Origin: Couchioplanes caeruleus
GTDB lineage: Bacteria > Actinomycetota > Actinomycetes > Mycobacteriales > Micromonosporaceae
NCBI RefSeq assembly: GCF_003751945.1
Contig: NZ_RJKL01000001.1
Coordinates: 5,580,001-5,644,000 of the forward strand
Length of the DNA stretch: 64,000 bases
Direction of reading: 5' to 3'
Notes under the pieces: generated by a model
The model's input: the letters and a program-made list of their open reading frames with translations, nothing else
What the model was told of the DNA's origin: nothing
Database searches by the model: none
Made by a program: the position numbers and the translations under genes
In this document: piece after piece, positions 50,222 through 58,824 of the stretch
Position numbering within the stretch: position 1 is the stretch's first letter
How the letters are laid out: every line of letters begins with the position of its first letter

Positions 50222-52167
50222 CGTGTTCCGCCCTTCTTCGCGTTCAGCACTTCGGCGATCCGCGCGACCCGCGGATCCGCCACGATCTGTTCCAGAGCGG
50301 TGCGCAACGGCAGCCGCCAGTTCGGATACTGGTCCGTCGTGCCCGGCAGGTTGGGCTGGTCGAGCTCGCCCAGCACGTCGTAGAGGGACGCGGTGACGAG
50401 CCGGCACGGGGTACGCGCCAGGAACTCGTGCATCGCGACGACGATCTCCTCGGGAGTGCTCGACGCCGTGATCAGTCCCTCCTCGGCGAGGCGGGCGAGG
50501 AGCTGGGCGCGGTCGCGGTCGGCGTACGCGCGCTCCTGCTCGACCGGCCCGGCGAGCTGGCCCAGCTCGGCGCGGACCTTGACCTGCTCCCCGGCGAGGA
50601 AGCCGGCGGCCGTCGGCAGATCGTGGGTCGACACGGTCGCCAGTGCGTTGCGCGGATACCGGGAAGCGGGCAGGTAGCCCTCCTCGGGATCGTCCTTGTA
50701 GTCGCGGGTGAACCACAGCACCGCCGAGCCGAGCATGTTCATGTCTTCCAGCGTCCGGGTCACCACCGGCAGCACCGTGCCGAGGTCCTCACCGACCACC
50801 ACGGCTCCGGCCCGGTGGGCCTCCAGGGCCAGGATGCCGAGCATCGCCTCCGGGTCGTAGTGCACGTACGTGCCCTCGGCCGGGCCCATCCCCGGCGGCA
50901 CCCACCAGAGCCGCCACAGCCCGGCCACGTGGTCCACGCGCAGACCGCCGGCGTGCCGGAAGATGCGGCGCAGCATGTCGCGATAGGCCGCGTACCCGGT
51001 GTCGACGAGCCGGTCGGGCCGCCAGGCGGCGAGGCCCCAGTCCTGGCCGAGCTGGTTGAACGCGTCCGGCGGCGCGCCCGTGTGCACGCCCGCGGCGAGC
51101 ACGTCCTGCAGCAGCCAGCCGTCCGCACCGCTCGGGTCGATGCCCACGGCCAGGTCGTGCACGATGCCGATCGGCATGCCCCGGGCCCGGGCCGCCTCGT
51201 TGGCCGCGGCGAGCTGCTCGTCGAGAAGGTGCTGTAGCCACACGTGGAACGCGACCCGGTCGCCCTTGCGGGCGGCGCGCACCTCGGCGGTGTCGGGCCG
51301 GCGCAGCGGCTCGGGCCACCGCTGCCAGTCGGCGCCGTGCTCCTCCGCGAGCACGCAGAACACGGCGAAGTCGGTGAGGCCGGGGTCGGCGTCGATGTCC
51401 ACCTCGCCGGCGAGCGGCCACAGCAGCTCCAGGGCGGCCCGCTTGGCTTCCCAGACGGCGCTGTAGTCGATCAGCCCGTCCGCGGGCGGGTCCGGCCGCA
51501 GGGCGCCCACCCGGGCCCGCAGCGCCGGATCGGCCGCGCGGTACGCCTCGGTGTCGGCCACCCGCAGGTACAGCGGGTTGGCGAAGCGCCGGCTGGACGG
51601 CGAGTACGGCGACGCGGGCACGGGCAGGGTCGGCGTGACCGCGTGCAGGGGATTGAGCAGGATCAGCCCGGCGCCGTGGCCCGCCTCGACCAGACTCCGC
51701 AGGTCGCCGAGGTCGCCCATGCCCCAGGACGCGTCCGAGTGCAGGGCGTAGAGCTGCACCATCCAGCCCCAGGTCTCGGGCGGTTCGCTCAGCCGGCGCG
51801 GCACCACGACCAGCGTGACGTGCTGGTCGTCGATGCTCAACCGGTGCCATCCCAGCGGTAGGTCGGCGGGGATTCCGGTGACCTTGCGCGTCGTACCGTC
51901 CTCGAGCTGGATCGTGCCGGCACCGGCCGGCGGGCCCGTCTCGCCCTGGCGGACGACGACCGTGCCGGGGAGCCGGTGCTGCTCCTTCGCGGTGCGGATC
52001 GCGGTCAGCTCGCGCCGGATCGCCGCCGGGGATCTCGCGTCCACCCCGAGCAGCCCGAGCACGCCGACGACCGACTCGGGTGACACGTCGCGGCGCTTGC
52101 GCTGCCAGTCCTCGTACCAGGTGGCCACCCCGTGGGCCTCCGCCAGCGCGCTCAGCTCAGCGTCCAC
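50218..52167 (-). CDS. malQ: 4-alpha-glucanotransferase
   Basis: 649 residues from GTG 52167. Family GH77: N-terminal actinobacterial extension, then SWGMGDLGDLRSLV, PVPASPYSPSSRRFANPLYL, the nucleophile region GGLRVDHVAGLWRLWW (Asp), the acid/base region GAVVVGEDLGTVL (Glu) and STHDLPTAAGFL (His-Asp of the fourth conserved region). It disproportionates maltooligosaccharides in glycogen/maltose metabolism. The start overlaps no other gene; its stop overlaps the antitoxin-like gene. Confidence 0.96.
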   Translation of the reverse strand: MDAELSALAEAHGVATWYEDWQRKRRDVSPESVVGVLGLLGVDARSPAAIRRELTAIRTAKEQHRLPGTVVVRQGETGPPAGAGTIQLEDGTTRKVTGIPADLPLGWHRLSIDDQHVTLVVVPRRLSEPPETWGWMVQLYALHSDASWGMGDLGDLRSLVEAGHGAGLILLNPLHAVTPTLPVPASPYSPSSRRFANPLYLRVADTEAYRAADPALRARVGALRPDPPADGLIDYSAVWEAKRAALELLWPLAGEVDIDADPGLTDFAVFCVLAEEHGADWQRWPEPLRRPDTAEVRAARKGDRVAFHVWLQHLLDEQLAAANEAARARGMPIGIVHDLAVGIDPSGADGWLLQDVLAAGVHTGAPPDAFNQLGQDWGLAAWRPDRLVDTGYAAYRDMLRRIFRHAGGLRVDHVAGLWRLWWVPPGMGPAEGTYVHYDPEAMLGILALEAHRAGAVVVGEDLGTVLPVVTRTLEDMNMLGSAVLWFTRDYKDDPEEGYLPASRYPRNALATVSTHDLPTAAGFLAGEQVKVRAELGQLAGPVEQERAYADRDRAQLLARLAEEGLITASSTPEEIVVAMHEFLARTPCRLVTASLYDVLGELDQPNLPGTTDQYPNWRLPLRTALEQIVADPRVARIAEVLNAKKGGTR

Positions 52168-52218
52168 TACCGCTCCCTCGTCATCGGTTCCTGCTCCATA
52201 CCCTTCCCTGATACCTCT

Positions 52219-52250
52219 AGACCCTCCACAGGCGGGTCTTGCGGAGACCC
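52219..52250. promoter_or_regulatory. Alternating AGACCC/GGGTCT/AGACCC elements
   Basis: AGACCC (52219-52224), GGGTCT (52234-52239) and AGACCC (52245-52250). The middle element can pair with either neighbour, giving two mutually exclusive 6-bp hairpins. They lie 14 bases before the start of the small membrane protein gene and about 50 bases upstream of malQ on the other strand. They could be an RNA switch or a repeated protein-binding site. Confidence 0.35.
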
Positions 52251-52264
52251 GGCAGACTGGGGCC

Positions 52265-52516
52265 ATGTCTTCGGTGAAGTGGTGGGCCCGGCTGAGCGCG
52301 GCAGTGACGGGCGTGGCCCTGACCTTGGTGGTGCCCGCGCACGCCTGGGCCGCGAGCAGGGGCGTGGACGGCCTGGTCATCGAGGCGGTGAAGTCTCCCC
52401 GCCGGCGTGGCGGCCTCGGCTTCCTGCCGATCCTGGGCGGTGTCTGCTGCCTGGTCGTCGTCGGTGGCATCATCCTGGCGCTGGTCCTGATTTCGCGGAA
52501 CCGCAAGCGACGCTGA
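52265..52516 (+). CDS. Small secreted/membrane protein
   Basis: 83 residues. An N-terminal signal-like helix (WWARLSAAVTGVALTLVVP, cleavage near AHAWAA), a short basic linker (SPRRRGGLG) and a C-terminal transmembrane helix (VCCLVVVGGIILALVLI) ending in RNRKRR. It could be a type I membrane protein with a tiny exposed segment. No family is recognised. It is followed 29 bases later by the chitosanase gene and may share its transcript. Confidence 0.6.
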   Translation: MSSVKWWARLSAAVTGVALTLVVPAHAWAASRGVDGLVIEAVKSPRRRGGLGFLPILGGVCCLVVVGGIILALVLISRNRKRR

Positions 52517-52545
52517 GGCCCCACCCCTACCGTCGAGGGGTGAGG

Positions 52546-53775
52546 ATGCGGGCGAACATGGTCGCGCTGGGCGTGGGGGTTGCGGCGGTCTGCACGGTTC
52601 CCCTGGCCATCACGGTGACTGCGGACGCGTCCGCGGACGTCCTGCTGTCCCGCCGTCACGCGGTCGTCGCCTCGAGCGCGCAGGACTCCGCACGCGCCGG
52701 CGCCATGGCGGTGGACGGCGACACGACCACGCGGTGGACGAGCGGCGCCGACCCCGGATCGCAGTGGCTGCGTCTCGACCTCGGTCGGGCGCAGGCCGTC
52801 ACCCGGGTCCGGCTGATCTGGGACGCCCCGCACGCGCGCACGTACCGGTTGCAGCTCTCGGCCAACGGCGTGACCTGGACCGACCTGCACCGGCGCACCG
52901 GCGGCGACGGCGGCATCGACGACGTCAAACGGCTCAGCGGATCGGGGCGCTACCTGCGGCTGCTGGCCACCCAGCGCGCACAGGCGTCCGGCTTCTCCCT
53001 GCGCGAGCTCCAGGTGTTCGGACCCGGACCCGCAACCGCGGCCACGCCCGTGACCACGTCGGCCTCGGTCCCGGCGGCCGCCGCCGGCCTCGCGACCTCC
53101 CGCAAGAAGGAGCTCGCGCTCCAACTCGTCTCGAGTGCGGAGAACTCCACCCTCGACTGGCGCGAGGAGTTCGACTACATCGAGGACATCGGCGACGGCC
53201 GCGGTTACACGGCCGGGATCGTCGGCTTCTGCTCCGGCACCTCGGACATGCTGGCGCTGGTCACCGAGTACACCCGGCGCTCACCGCGGAACAAGCTCGC
53301 GAGGTATCTGCCGGCCCTGCGCGCGGTCGACGGCTCCGCCTCGCACCGGGGCCTGGACCCGGGCTTCACCGCGGCCTGGAAGGCGGCCGCGGCCGATCCG
53401 GTGTTCCGCAAGACCCAGGAGGACGAGCGGGACCGCATGTACTTCGACCCCGCGGTCACGCTGGCCACCGCGGACGGGCTGCGGGCGCTGGGTCAGTTCG
53501 CCTACTACGACGCGGCGGTCATGCACGGCATGTCGGGCCTGCGGGAGATCCGCGCCGCGGCGCTGCAGGCCGCCAAGACCCCGAAGCTCGGCGGCGACGA
53601 GACGGTCTTCCTGGAGCGGTTCCTCGACGCCAGGGTCCGCGAGATGCGTACGGAAGAAGCCCACAGCGACGTCAGCCGCGTCGAGACCGCCCAGCGGACC
53701 TTCCTCCGCGCGGGCAACCTGGACCTCAACACCCCGCTGACCTGGCGCGTCTACGGCGACCGCTTCGCCGCCTAG
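52546..53775 (+). CDS. GH46 chitosanase with N-terminal discoidin (F5/8C) domain
   Basis: 409 residues from ATG 52546 with GAGGGGTGAGG upstream. Signal peptide (1-30), an F5/8-type C/CBM32 domain (about 32-160: AVDGDTTTRWTSGADPGSQW, LRLLATQRAQASGFSLRELQ), a linker, and a GH46 domain (about 185-409). Catalytic residues are visible: Glu199 in VSSAENSTLDW and Asp217 in IEDIGDGRGYTAG, spaced as in Streptomyces N174 chitosanase. It is a secreted endo-chitosanase; the added lectin-like domain should target chitosan or fungal wall. It converges on a GH16 laminarinase, consistent with attack on fungal cell walls. Confidence 0.95.
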   Translation: MRANMVALGVGVAAVCTVPLAITVTADASADVLLSRRHAVVASSAQDSARAGAMAVDGDTTTRWTSGADPGSQWLRLDLGRAQAVTRVRLIWDAPHARTYRLQLSANGVTWTDLHRRTGGDGGIDDVKRLSGSGRYLRLLATQRAQASGFSLRELQVFGPGPATAATPVTTSASVPAAAAGLATSRKKELALQLVSSAENSTLDWREEFDYIEDIGDGRGYTAGIVGFCSGTSDMLALVTEYTRRSPRNKLARYLPALRAVDGSASHRGLDPGFTAAWKAAAADPVFRKTQEDERDRMYFDPAVTLATADGLRALGQFAYYDAAVMHGMSGLREIRAAALQAAKTPKLGGDETVFLERFLDARVREMRTEEAHSDVSRVETAQRTFLRAGNLDLNTPLTWRVYGDRFAA

Positions 53776-53783
53776 TCCTCCCG

Positions 53784-54998
53784 TCAGGCGCGGGTCCATT
53801 TCTGGTTGGTGGTGCCGGCGCAGTCCCAGAGCTGGAGCTGGGCGCCGTTGGTGGCGTTCCAGTCCTTGACGTCGACGCACCGGTCGGCCGAGACGTTCAC
53901 CAGGTCGCCCGCGGCCGAGAGCGTGAACCTCTGTCCCGGGTTCCCGTTGCAGCTCATCAACTGGATCGGCGTGCCGTTGGTCAGGGCGCCGCCCGCCGGG
54001 TCCATGCACTTGCCCATCGCGCGCAGCGTGCCGTCGCCCTGCGGCGTCCACTTCTGCGCGTTGGTGTTGTTGCAGTCCCAGAGCTGCAGCCGGGCACCGT
54101 CGGCGGGGTTGGCCGAGGGAATGTCGATGCAGCGGCCGTTGAAGGCCGACCGCAGGGCGGTGGCGCCGCCGCCGTCGTCGGTCCAGGCCGACACGCGGAC
54201 ATAGTCGACGAGCATCGTCTGCGGGAACTGGGTGGTGGCATCCGGATAGCCGGGCCAGTGGCCGCCGACCGCCAGGTTCAGAATCATGAAGAAGTCGTGG
54301 TCGAAGACCCAGGGATCGCCGCCGAGGTTGGCGGGTGTCACCCGGAAGTACTCCGCGCCGTCGAGGTACCAGACGATCAGGTTGGGCGACCAGTCGATGC
54401 GGTAGTTGTGGAAGGCGTCGCTGAGCGGTGTGCCCAGGGTACGGCCGGCGCCGATGCCTTCGGCGCCGGAGTAGCCCGGGCCGTGGACCGTGCCGTAGAC
54501 CGTGTGGGGCTCCTTGCCGACGTTCTCCATGATGTCGATCTCGCCGGTGGCCGGCCAGTTGCCGCCGCCGAGCATCCAGAACGCCGGCCAGATGCCCTGG
54601 CCCTTGGGGACCTTGACGGAGGCTTCGAAGCGGCCGTACGCCTGGCTGAACTTGTCCGCCGTCAGGATCCGGCCGGAGGTGTACTGGCAGCCTCCGTAGT
54701 GGCACAGATAGCCGGCCGGGTTCTCGCGGCGGGCGGTGATCGCCAGGTGGCCCTGGCCGTCCTGGCGCACGTTGCTGGTCGAGTTCGTGTAGTACTGCTG
54801 CTCGTTGTTGCCCCAGCCGCTGCCGCCGATGTCGAACTTCCACTTCGCCGGGTCGACCGGGGTGCCGGCTGCGCCGTTGAACTCGTCGGAGAAGGTGATG
54901 CCGCCGATGGCGGCATCGGCGGCGTCGGTGCGGGAGGTGGCGGCCAGGCCGCCCGCGATGGTGACCGCGACCACGGCCGCGGCGAGCAGGGTGCGCAT
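53784..54998 (-). CDS. GH16 beta-1,3-glucanase (laminarinase) with ricin-type lectin domain
   Basis: 404 residues. Signal peptide, then a GH16 domain (about 33-270) with a complete catalytic motif GEIDIMENV (Glu153, Asp155, Glu158) and substrate-cleft tryptophans (IWPAFWMLGGGNWP). A C-terminal ricin-B/CBM13 domain (about 282-404) has the repeated Q-x-W motif: QLWDCNNTNAQKW and QLWDCAGTTNQKW. It is a secreted endo-beta-1,3-glucanase. The upstream region holds two palindromic elements (55025-55073). Convergent with the chitosanase. Confidence 0.95.
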   Translation of the reverse strand: MRTLLAAAVVAVTIAGGLAATSRTDAADAAIGGITFSDEFNGAAGTPVDPAKWKFDIGGSGWGNNEQQYYTNSTSNVRQDGQGHLAITARRENPAGYLCHYGGCQYTSGRILTADKFSQAYGRFEASVKVPKGQGIWPAFWMLGGGNWPATGEIDIMENVGKEPHTVYGTVHGPGYSGAEGIGAGRTLGTPLSDAFHNYRIDWSPNLIVWYLDGAEYFRVTPANLGGDPWVFDHDFFMILNLAVGGHWPGYPDATTQFPQTMLVDYVRVSAWTDDGGGATALRSAFNGRCIDIPSANPADGARLQLWDCNNTNAQKWTPQGDGTLRAMGKCMDPAGGALTNGTPIQLMSCNGNPGQRFTLSAAGDLVNVSADRCVDVKDWNATNGAQLQLWDCAGTTNQKWTRA

Positions 54999-55024
54999 GG
55001 GGATGAGCCTCCGGGGAAGAGGTC

Positions 55025-55073
55025 GTTAAAACTTTATTACGCAGTCTTTACAGATTGACTCATGTCAGTCAAT
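55025..55073 (-). promoter_or_regulatory. Operator-like palindromes upstream of the laminarinase gene
   Basis: ATTGACT-N6-AGTCAAT (55054-55073) is a perfect inverted repeat whose TTGACT could double as a -35. An imperfect AT-rich palindrome GTTAAAACTTTATTAC lies at 55025-55040, between it and the start codon (54998). AT-rich dyads are conspicuous in this GC-rich genome and are typical of repressor sites in front of glycoside hydrolase genes. Confidence 0.5.
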
Positions 55074-55112
55074 GAAAGACCGGTACCGGAACCCCCGGAG
55101 GCCCCCTTCTAC

Positions 55113-56168
55113 TCAGACTTTTTTGAAGAGGCTCACCAAAGTGGTCGGCTCCCAACCCGGCAGCGAGGTGTGCGCCTCGAGCACCCGGTAGTCCGCACCC
55201 TTGAACTTGACGACGTCGCCCACCTTGTAGTCGGTGAACGCCTTCCATGCCGGCGCGGCCGCGGCGGCGGGAGCGGACGTCGTCGGCGGCGCCGCGGGCG
55301 GCTCCGTCGTGGCCGGAGGAGCCGTCGACTCCTCCACCGGCGGAGTGGTCGGCGGGACGGTCGTCGGGCTCTCCGCCGGTGCGGTGGTCGCCGGAGCGGG
55401 AGAAGACGGCGTGGCGGGCGGGGCCGAGGGCTCCGGGGTCGCGGGCAAGGCGCCCAGGCGCACGAAGTCCACGGTCATCCGCGCCGGTAGGTCCGCCTCG
55501 CGGGCGTCGGTGACGAACAGGCTCAGGCTCAGCCGGAACAACTGGTCCGTCCCGTTCTGCGGCGCCGCCGTCTGCTGGAGCACCTCACCGTCGCGCGACA
55601 GGGTGACCGAATCCGGCGTCCAGGCGAGCGCGTAGGTGTGGAACTCGCCGTCCTCGATCGGGTCGGTGAGCAGGTTGACCGCGGCGGGGTTGGTGCGATT
55701 GGCGCCGAAGAGCGCGAACGCGGGGCGCAGGCCGTCGCCGTCCGGAACCTTGATCTTGGCTTCGATCTGCCCGGAGGCGCGGCGGAACAGGCTCCGGCTG
55801 ACGAGCTGGGCCGAGGTGAGGCCGTTGCGGTCGCTGTCGCGGGCCACGATGACCAGGTTGCCGTCGCCGTCGAGCCGCGCGTTGCGAGTGCTCTGGCTGA
55901 ACGTCAGGCCGTTGCCGGTGCTGGCGGTGTTCAGGAACCACTTCTGCGGGTCGACGGTGCTGCCCTCGCGGCCGCGGAATTCGTCCGAGAACTCCTCGAG
56001 GGAGGCGATGGTCCGGATGGTGTTGTTGCGCCACTCCGACGCGTCCGCACTGTCGTTGCGGGTGGGCAGCCAGATCGCGGTGGCCAGGCCGGCGCTCGCC
56101 ACGGCCAGGGTGACCAGGAGCCGGGGGCGTATCCAGGCATGCTTCAGTGGCGCGCTGTGTCGCGGCAC
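55113..56168 (-). CDS. GH16-fold protein without catalytic motif, with C-terminal CBM5/12-like module
   Basis: 351 residues. N-terminal membrane anchor or signal (LLVTLAVASAGLATAIWLP), a GH16-like beta sandwich (about 58-240: FSDEFRGREGSTVDPQKW, SGQIEAKIKVPDGDGLRPAF, FHTYALAWTPDSVTLSRDG), a Pro/Thr/Ala linker, and a 45-residue module (WKAFTDYKVGDVVKFKGADY, then RVLEAHTSLPGWEP) like chitin/cellulose-binding CBM5/12. Where GEIDIME should be, the sequence reads PAAVNLLTDP, and the loop before FHTYALAW is shortened. It should bind, not cleave, glucan. It lies upstream of the laminarinase in the same orientation. Confidence 0.82.
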   Translation of the reverse strand: MPRHSAPLKHAWIRPRLLVTLAVASAGLATAIWLPTRNDSADASEWRNNTIRTIASLEEFSDEFRGREGSTVDPQKWFLNTASTGNGLTFSQSTRNARLDGDGNLVIVARDSDRNGLTSAQLVSRSLFRRASGQIEAKIKVPDGDGLRPAFALFGANRTNPAAVNLLTDPIEDGEFHTYALAWTPDSVTLSRDGEVLQQTAAPQNGTDQLFRLSLSLFVTDAREADLPARMTVDFVRLGALPATPEPSAPPATPSSPAPATTAPAESPTTVPPTTPPVEESTAPPATTEPPAAPPTTSAPAAAAAPAWKAFTDYKVGDVVKFKGADYRVLEAHTSLPGWEPTTLVSLFKKV

Positions 56169-56442
56169 GGGGGGACCTCCGGTGGGCGGGGGTACTTATG
56201 CGTCAGTGAGACCTAAGAAGATTCCCGCGGAAAGGTCAAGTGCTCATCCGCGAATCCACAAGAACATTCGGCTTTTCTCATTCCTGTGCGTTCGAGATGT
56301 GTGAGGTCGTCCCTTCGGTGCCTGATTTGATCTCGAATGTGGTGCCGGGTCCCGGCCGCCCGGCTCGGTCTTCTCCTGCCCGGTCGTACGGCGCCTACCG
56401 GCAATTCGTTCACCACGACTGCGAAATTAGTAGGGTCTGCCC

Positions 56443-57573
56443 ATGACGGAGACCAGTGGGCTGCAGACGCCTCTGTGGCGGGCGATCGCCGTGTACCGGA
56501 TCGCCGCCCTGGTCTACGTCGGCATCCTCGTCGTGCGCAACGTCGGCGCGTACGAACGGCCGCTCTTCGCCTGGCCGGTGCTCGCCCTGACCGCGGCCTG
56601 GACGGTCTTCACCACGTACGCGTACGCGGTGCCGGCCCGCCGCAAGCCGCCGCTGCTCGTGGCCGACCTGGTCGTCACCATGGGGGTGATGGCCTCCAGC
56701 GCCGTGATCGTCGGACCGGAGGCGCTCAAGGACGGCCGCCCCACCCTGGCGGTCGCCTGGCACGTCGCCCCGGTCATCGCCTGGGCCGTCGCCGGCGGCC
56801 GGCGCTGGGGCATCGCCGCGGCGCTCGCGATGGGCGCCACGGACCTCGTCGTGCGCAACCACTACGACCAGGCAGCGTTCACCGGCACGGTGCTGATGCT
56901 GCTCGCCGCCCTCGCCGTCGGCTACCTGGTCGGCATCGCCGAGATCTCCCAGCAGCGGCTCGAACGCGCCATTCAGCTCGAAGCCGCCACCCGGGAGCGG
57001 GAACGCCTGGCCCGCGACATCCACGACTCGGTGCTGCAGGTTCTCGCCCTCGTCAAGCGGCGCGGCGCGGGCCTCGACGGGGAGGCCGGCGAGCTGGCCC
57101 GGCTCGCCGGCGAGCAGGAGGTCGCGCTGCGCACCCTCGTCACCGGCCGGATCCCCGACCTCGCCGACGACCACGCCGACGTCGATCTGATGACGTTGCT
57201 CGACCCGTACGCGTCGGCCACGGTGTCGGTGGCCGCGCCCGCCGGCGCGGTCCGCCTGCCGTCCCGGACCGCCACCGAGGTCGCGGCCGCCGTGTCGGCG
57301 GCGCTGGACAACGTGAGGACGCACTGCGCGCCCGGGACGAAGGTGTGGGTCCTGGTGGAGGACGAGCCGGAGTCGGTGACCGTCAGCGTCCGCGACGACG
57401 GGTGCGGCATCGCGCCGGAGCGGCTCGACGAGGCGGAGTCCCAGGGGCGGCTCGGGGTCGCCCAGTCGATCCGGGGACGCGTCGGCGACCTCGGCGGGAC
57501 CGTACGCATCGTCTCCGCGCCGGGTCAGGGCACCGAGGTCGAGCTGACCGTGCCCCGGCCATCGCTAGGCTGA
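56443..57573 (+). CDS. Sensor histidine kinase (MacS/DUF5931 type)
   Basis: 376 residues. About five transmembrane segments in the first 165 residues form the sensor. A HisKA_3 dimerisation helix has His194 in RLARDIHDSVLQVL. The HATPase domain has N-box VSAALDNVRTHC and G-boxes DDGCGIAPERLDEAE and GRLGVAQSIRGRV. This resembles the actinobacterial DUF5931-containing (MacS-like) kinases. It is separated from its regulator by 4 bases. The likely signal is unknown. Confidence 0.93.
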   Translation: MTETSGLQTPLWRAIAVYRIAALVYVGILVVRNVGAYERPLFAWPVLALTAAWTVFTTYAYAVPARRKPPLLVADLVVTMGVMASSAVIVGPEALKDGRPTLAVAWHVAPVIAWAVAGGRRWGIAAALAMGATDLVVRNHYDQAAFTGTVLMLLAALAVGYLVGIAEISQQRLERAIQLEAATRERERLARDIHDSVLQVLALVKRRGAGLDGEAGELARLAGEQEVALRTLVTGRIPDLADDHADVDLMTLLDPYASATVSVAAPAGAVRLPSRTATEVAAAVSAALDNVRTHCAPGTKVWVLVEDEPESVTVSVRDDGCGIAPERLDEAESQGRLGVAQSIRGRVGDLGGTVRIVSAPGQGTEVELTVPRPSLG

Positions 57574-57577
57574 CCCC

Positions 57578-58222
57578 GTGGCAGTCAGGGTGATGGTGGT
57601 GGACGACCACCCGATGTGGCGCGACGGCGTGGCCCGCGACCTCGCGGCGGCGGGTTACGACGTGGTCGCGACCACCGGCGAGGGACGCCAGGCCGTGCGC
57701 ATCGCGGGCGCGGCCCGTCCGGACGTGGTGGTCCTCGACCTTCAGCTCCCGGACGTCTCCGGGGTGGAGGTCATCAACGGCCTGCTCGAGGCCGTTCCGG
57801 GGGTCCGGGTGCTGATGCTGTCGGCCAGCGGGGAGCAGCAGAGCGTGCTCGACGCGGTGAAGGCGGGAGCCTCCGGCTATCTGCTGAAGTCGGCGGCGCA
57901 GGCCGAGTTCCTGGACGCGGTGGCGCGGACGGCGGCCGGGGACACCGTCTTCACGCCGGGGCTGGCGGGCCTGGTCCTGGGGGAGTTCCGGCGGCTGGCG
58001 GTGGAGCCCGCGGGAGACGACGCGATGGCGCCGAAGCTGACCGAGCGGGAGACCGAGGTGCTGCGGCTGGTGGCCAAGGGCCTGTCCTATCGGCAGATCG
58101 CGGAGCGTTTGGTGCTCAGCCATCGCACGGTGCAGAACCATGTGCAGAACACGCTCGGAAAGCTGCAACTCCATAATCGGGTGGAATTGACCCGCTATGC
58201 CATTGAAAAGGGCCTGGATTAA
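57578..58222 (+). CDS. LuxR/NarL-family response regulator
   Basis: 214 residues. Receiver domain with DD (9-10), phospho-Asp54 in VVVLDLQLPDV and Lys in YLLKSAAQ. LuxR helix-turn-helix at the C-terminus: LTERETEVLRLVAKGLSYRQ, then RLVLSHRTVQNHVQNTLGKL. Cognate partner of the preceding kinase. A hairpin terminator follows. Confidence 0.95.
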   Translation: MAVRVMVVDDHPMWRDGVARDLAAAGYDVVATTGEGRQAVRIAGAARPDVVVLDLQLPDVSGVEVINGLLEAVPGVRVLMLSASGEQQSVLDAVKAGASGYLLKSAAQAEFLDAVARTAAGDTVFTPGLAGLVLGEFRRLAVEPAGDDAMAPKLTERETEVLRLVAKGLSYRQIAERLVLSHRTVQNHVQNTLGKLQLHNRVELTRYAIEKGLD

Positions 58223-58224
58223 CG

Positions 58225-58254
58225 CACGCCCCCGCGGATAGGCGCGGGGGCGTG
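58225..58254. terminator. Hairpin between convergent genes
   Basis: CACGCCCCCGCG (58225-58236) pairs with CGCGGGGGCGTG (58243-58254) around a 6-base loop. It lies 3 bases after the response regulator stop and 10 bases before the DUF5709 stop, and so probably serves both. Confidence 0.85.
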
Positions 58255-58263
58255 GAAAAGCCG

Positions 58264-58815
58264 TCAGTGGTAGGTCGGGGCGTTCGTCTCGTGCATGGCG
58301 GCTTCCTCCGCCGTGGGGCCGCCGCCGGCCATGCCCGCGTCCTGGGCGATGCTGTCCGGCTCGTCGTCGAAGCCGGAGCCCGCGTCCGGTTCCACGAGGC
58401 GGCCCACCGGTCGCGGTACGTCGTCGTCGAGCTGGCCGTCGTCGTACAGGGAGATCGCGGAGTGCGGGTCCGACGTCGGGCTCTCGCCCCAGACGTCCGC
58501 GGCCAGGCGCCGCTGCTCCGGGTCGTCGACGGTCTCGGCGTACGACTCCGGCTGGGGCGGGTCCTGCGCGCCGAAGTCGGGCTCCTCCTGTCGCAGGCGG
58601 CGGTCGAGCGACTCGCCCTCGCGCTGCTCCTGCGCCGTCTCGCCGAAGTGGTTGGAGCCGCCCGGTCCCACACCCGCCAGCGCGGCCGGGTCGGGTCCGT
58701 CGGCCCACCGGGGGCTGTCCACGGCGTCGTACGCGTTCGAATCGTCATCCGCGGTCTCGGGCAGGCCGGAAGCCTCCGGGTCGGAGACCGCGGTGGGAAA
58801 GTCGTCGTCTCGCAT
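58264..58815 (-). CDS. DUF5709 acidic protein
   Basis: 183 residues, very acidic and low in hydrophobics (AVSDPEASGLPETADDDSNA, REGESLDRRLRQEEPDFGA, ISLYDDGQLDDDVPRPVGRL). It matches the actinobacterial DUF5709 family, predicted largely disordered; function unknown. It is 9 bases downstream of the STAS-HATPase gene and in the same direction, so the two may be one operon. Confidence 0.85.
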   Translation of the reverse strand: MRDDDFPTAVSDPEASGLPETADDDSNAYDAVDSPRWADGPDPAALAGVGPGGSNHFGETAQEQREGESLDRRLRQEEPDFGAQDPPQPESYAETVDDPEQRRLAADVWGESPTSDPHSAISLYDDGQLDDDVPRPVGRLVEPDAGSGFDDEPDSIAQDAGMAGGGPTAEEAAMHETNAPTYH

Positions 58816-58824
58816 ACCCGGTGA

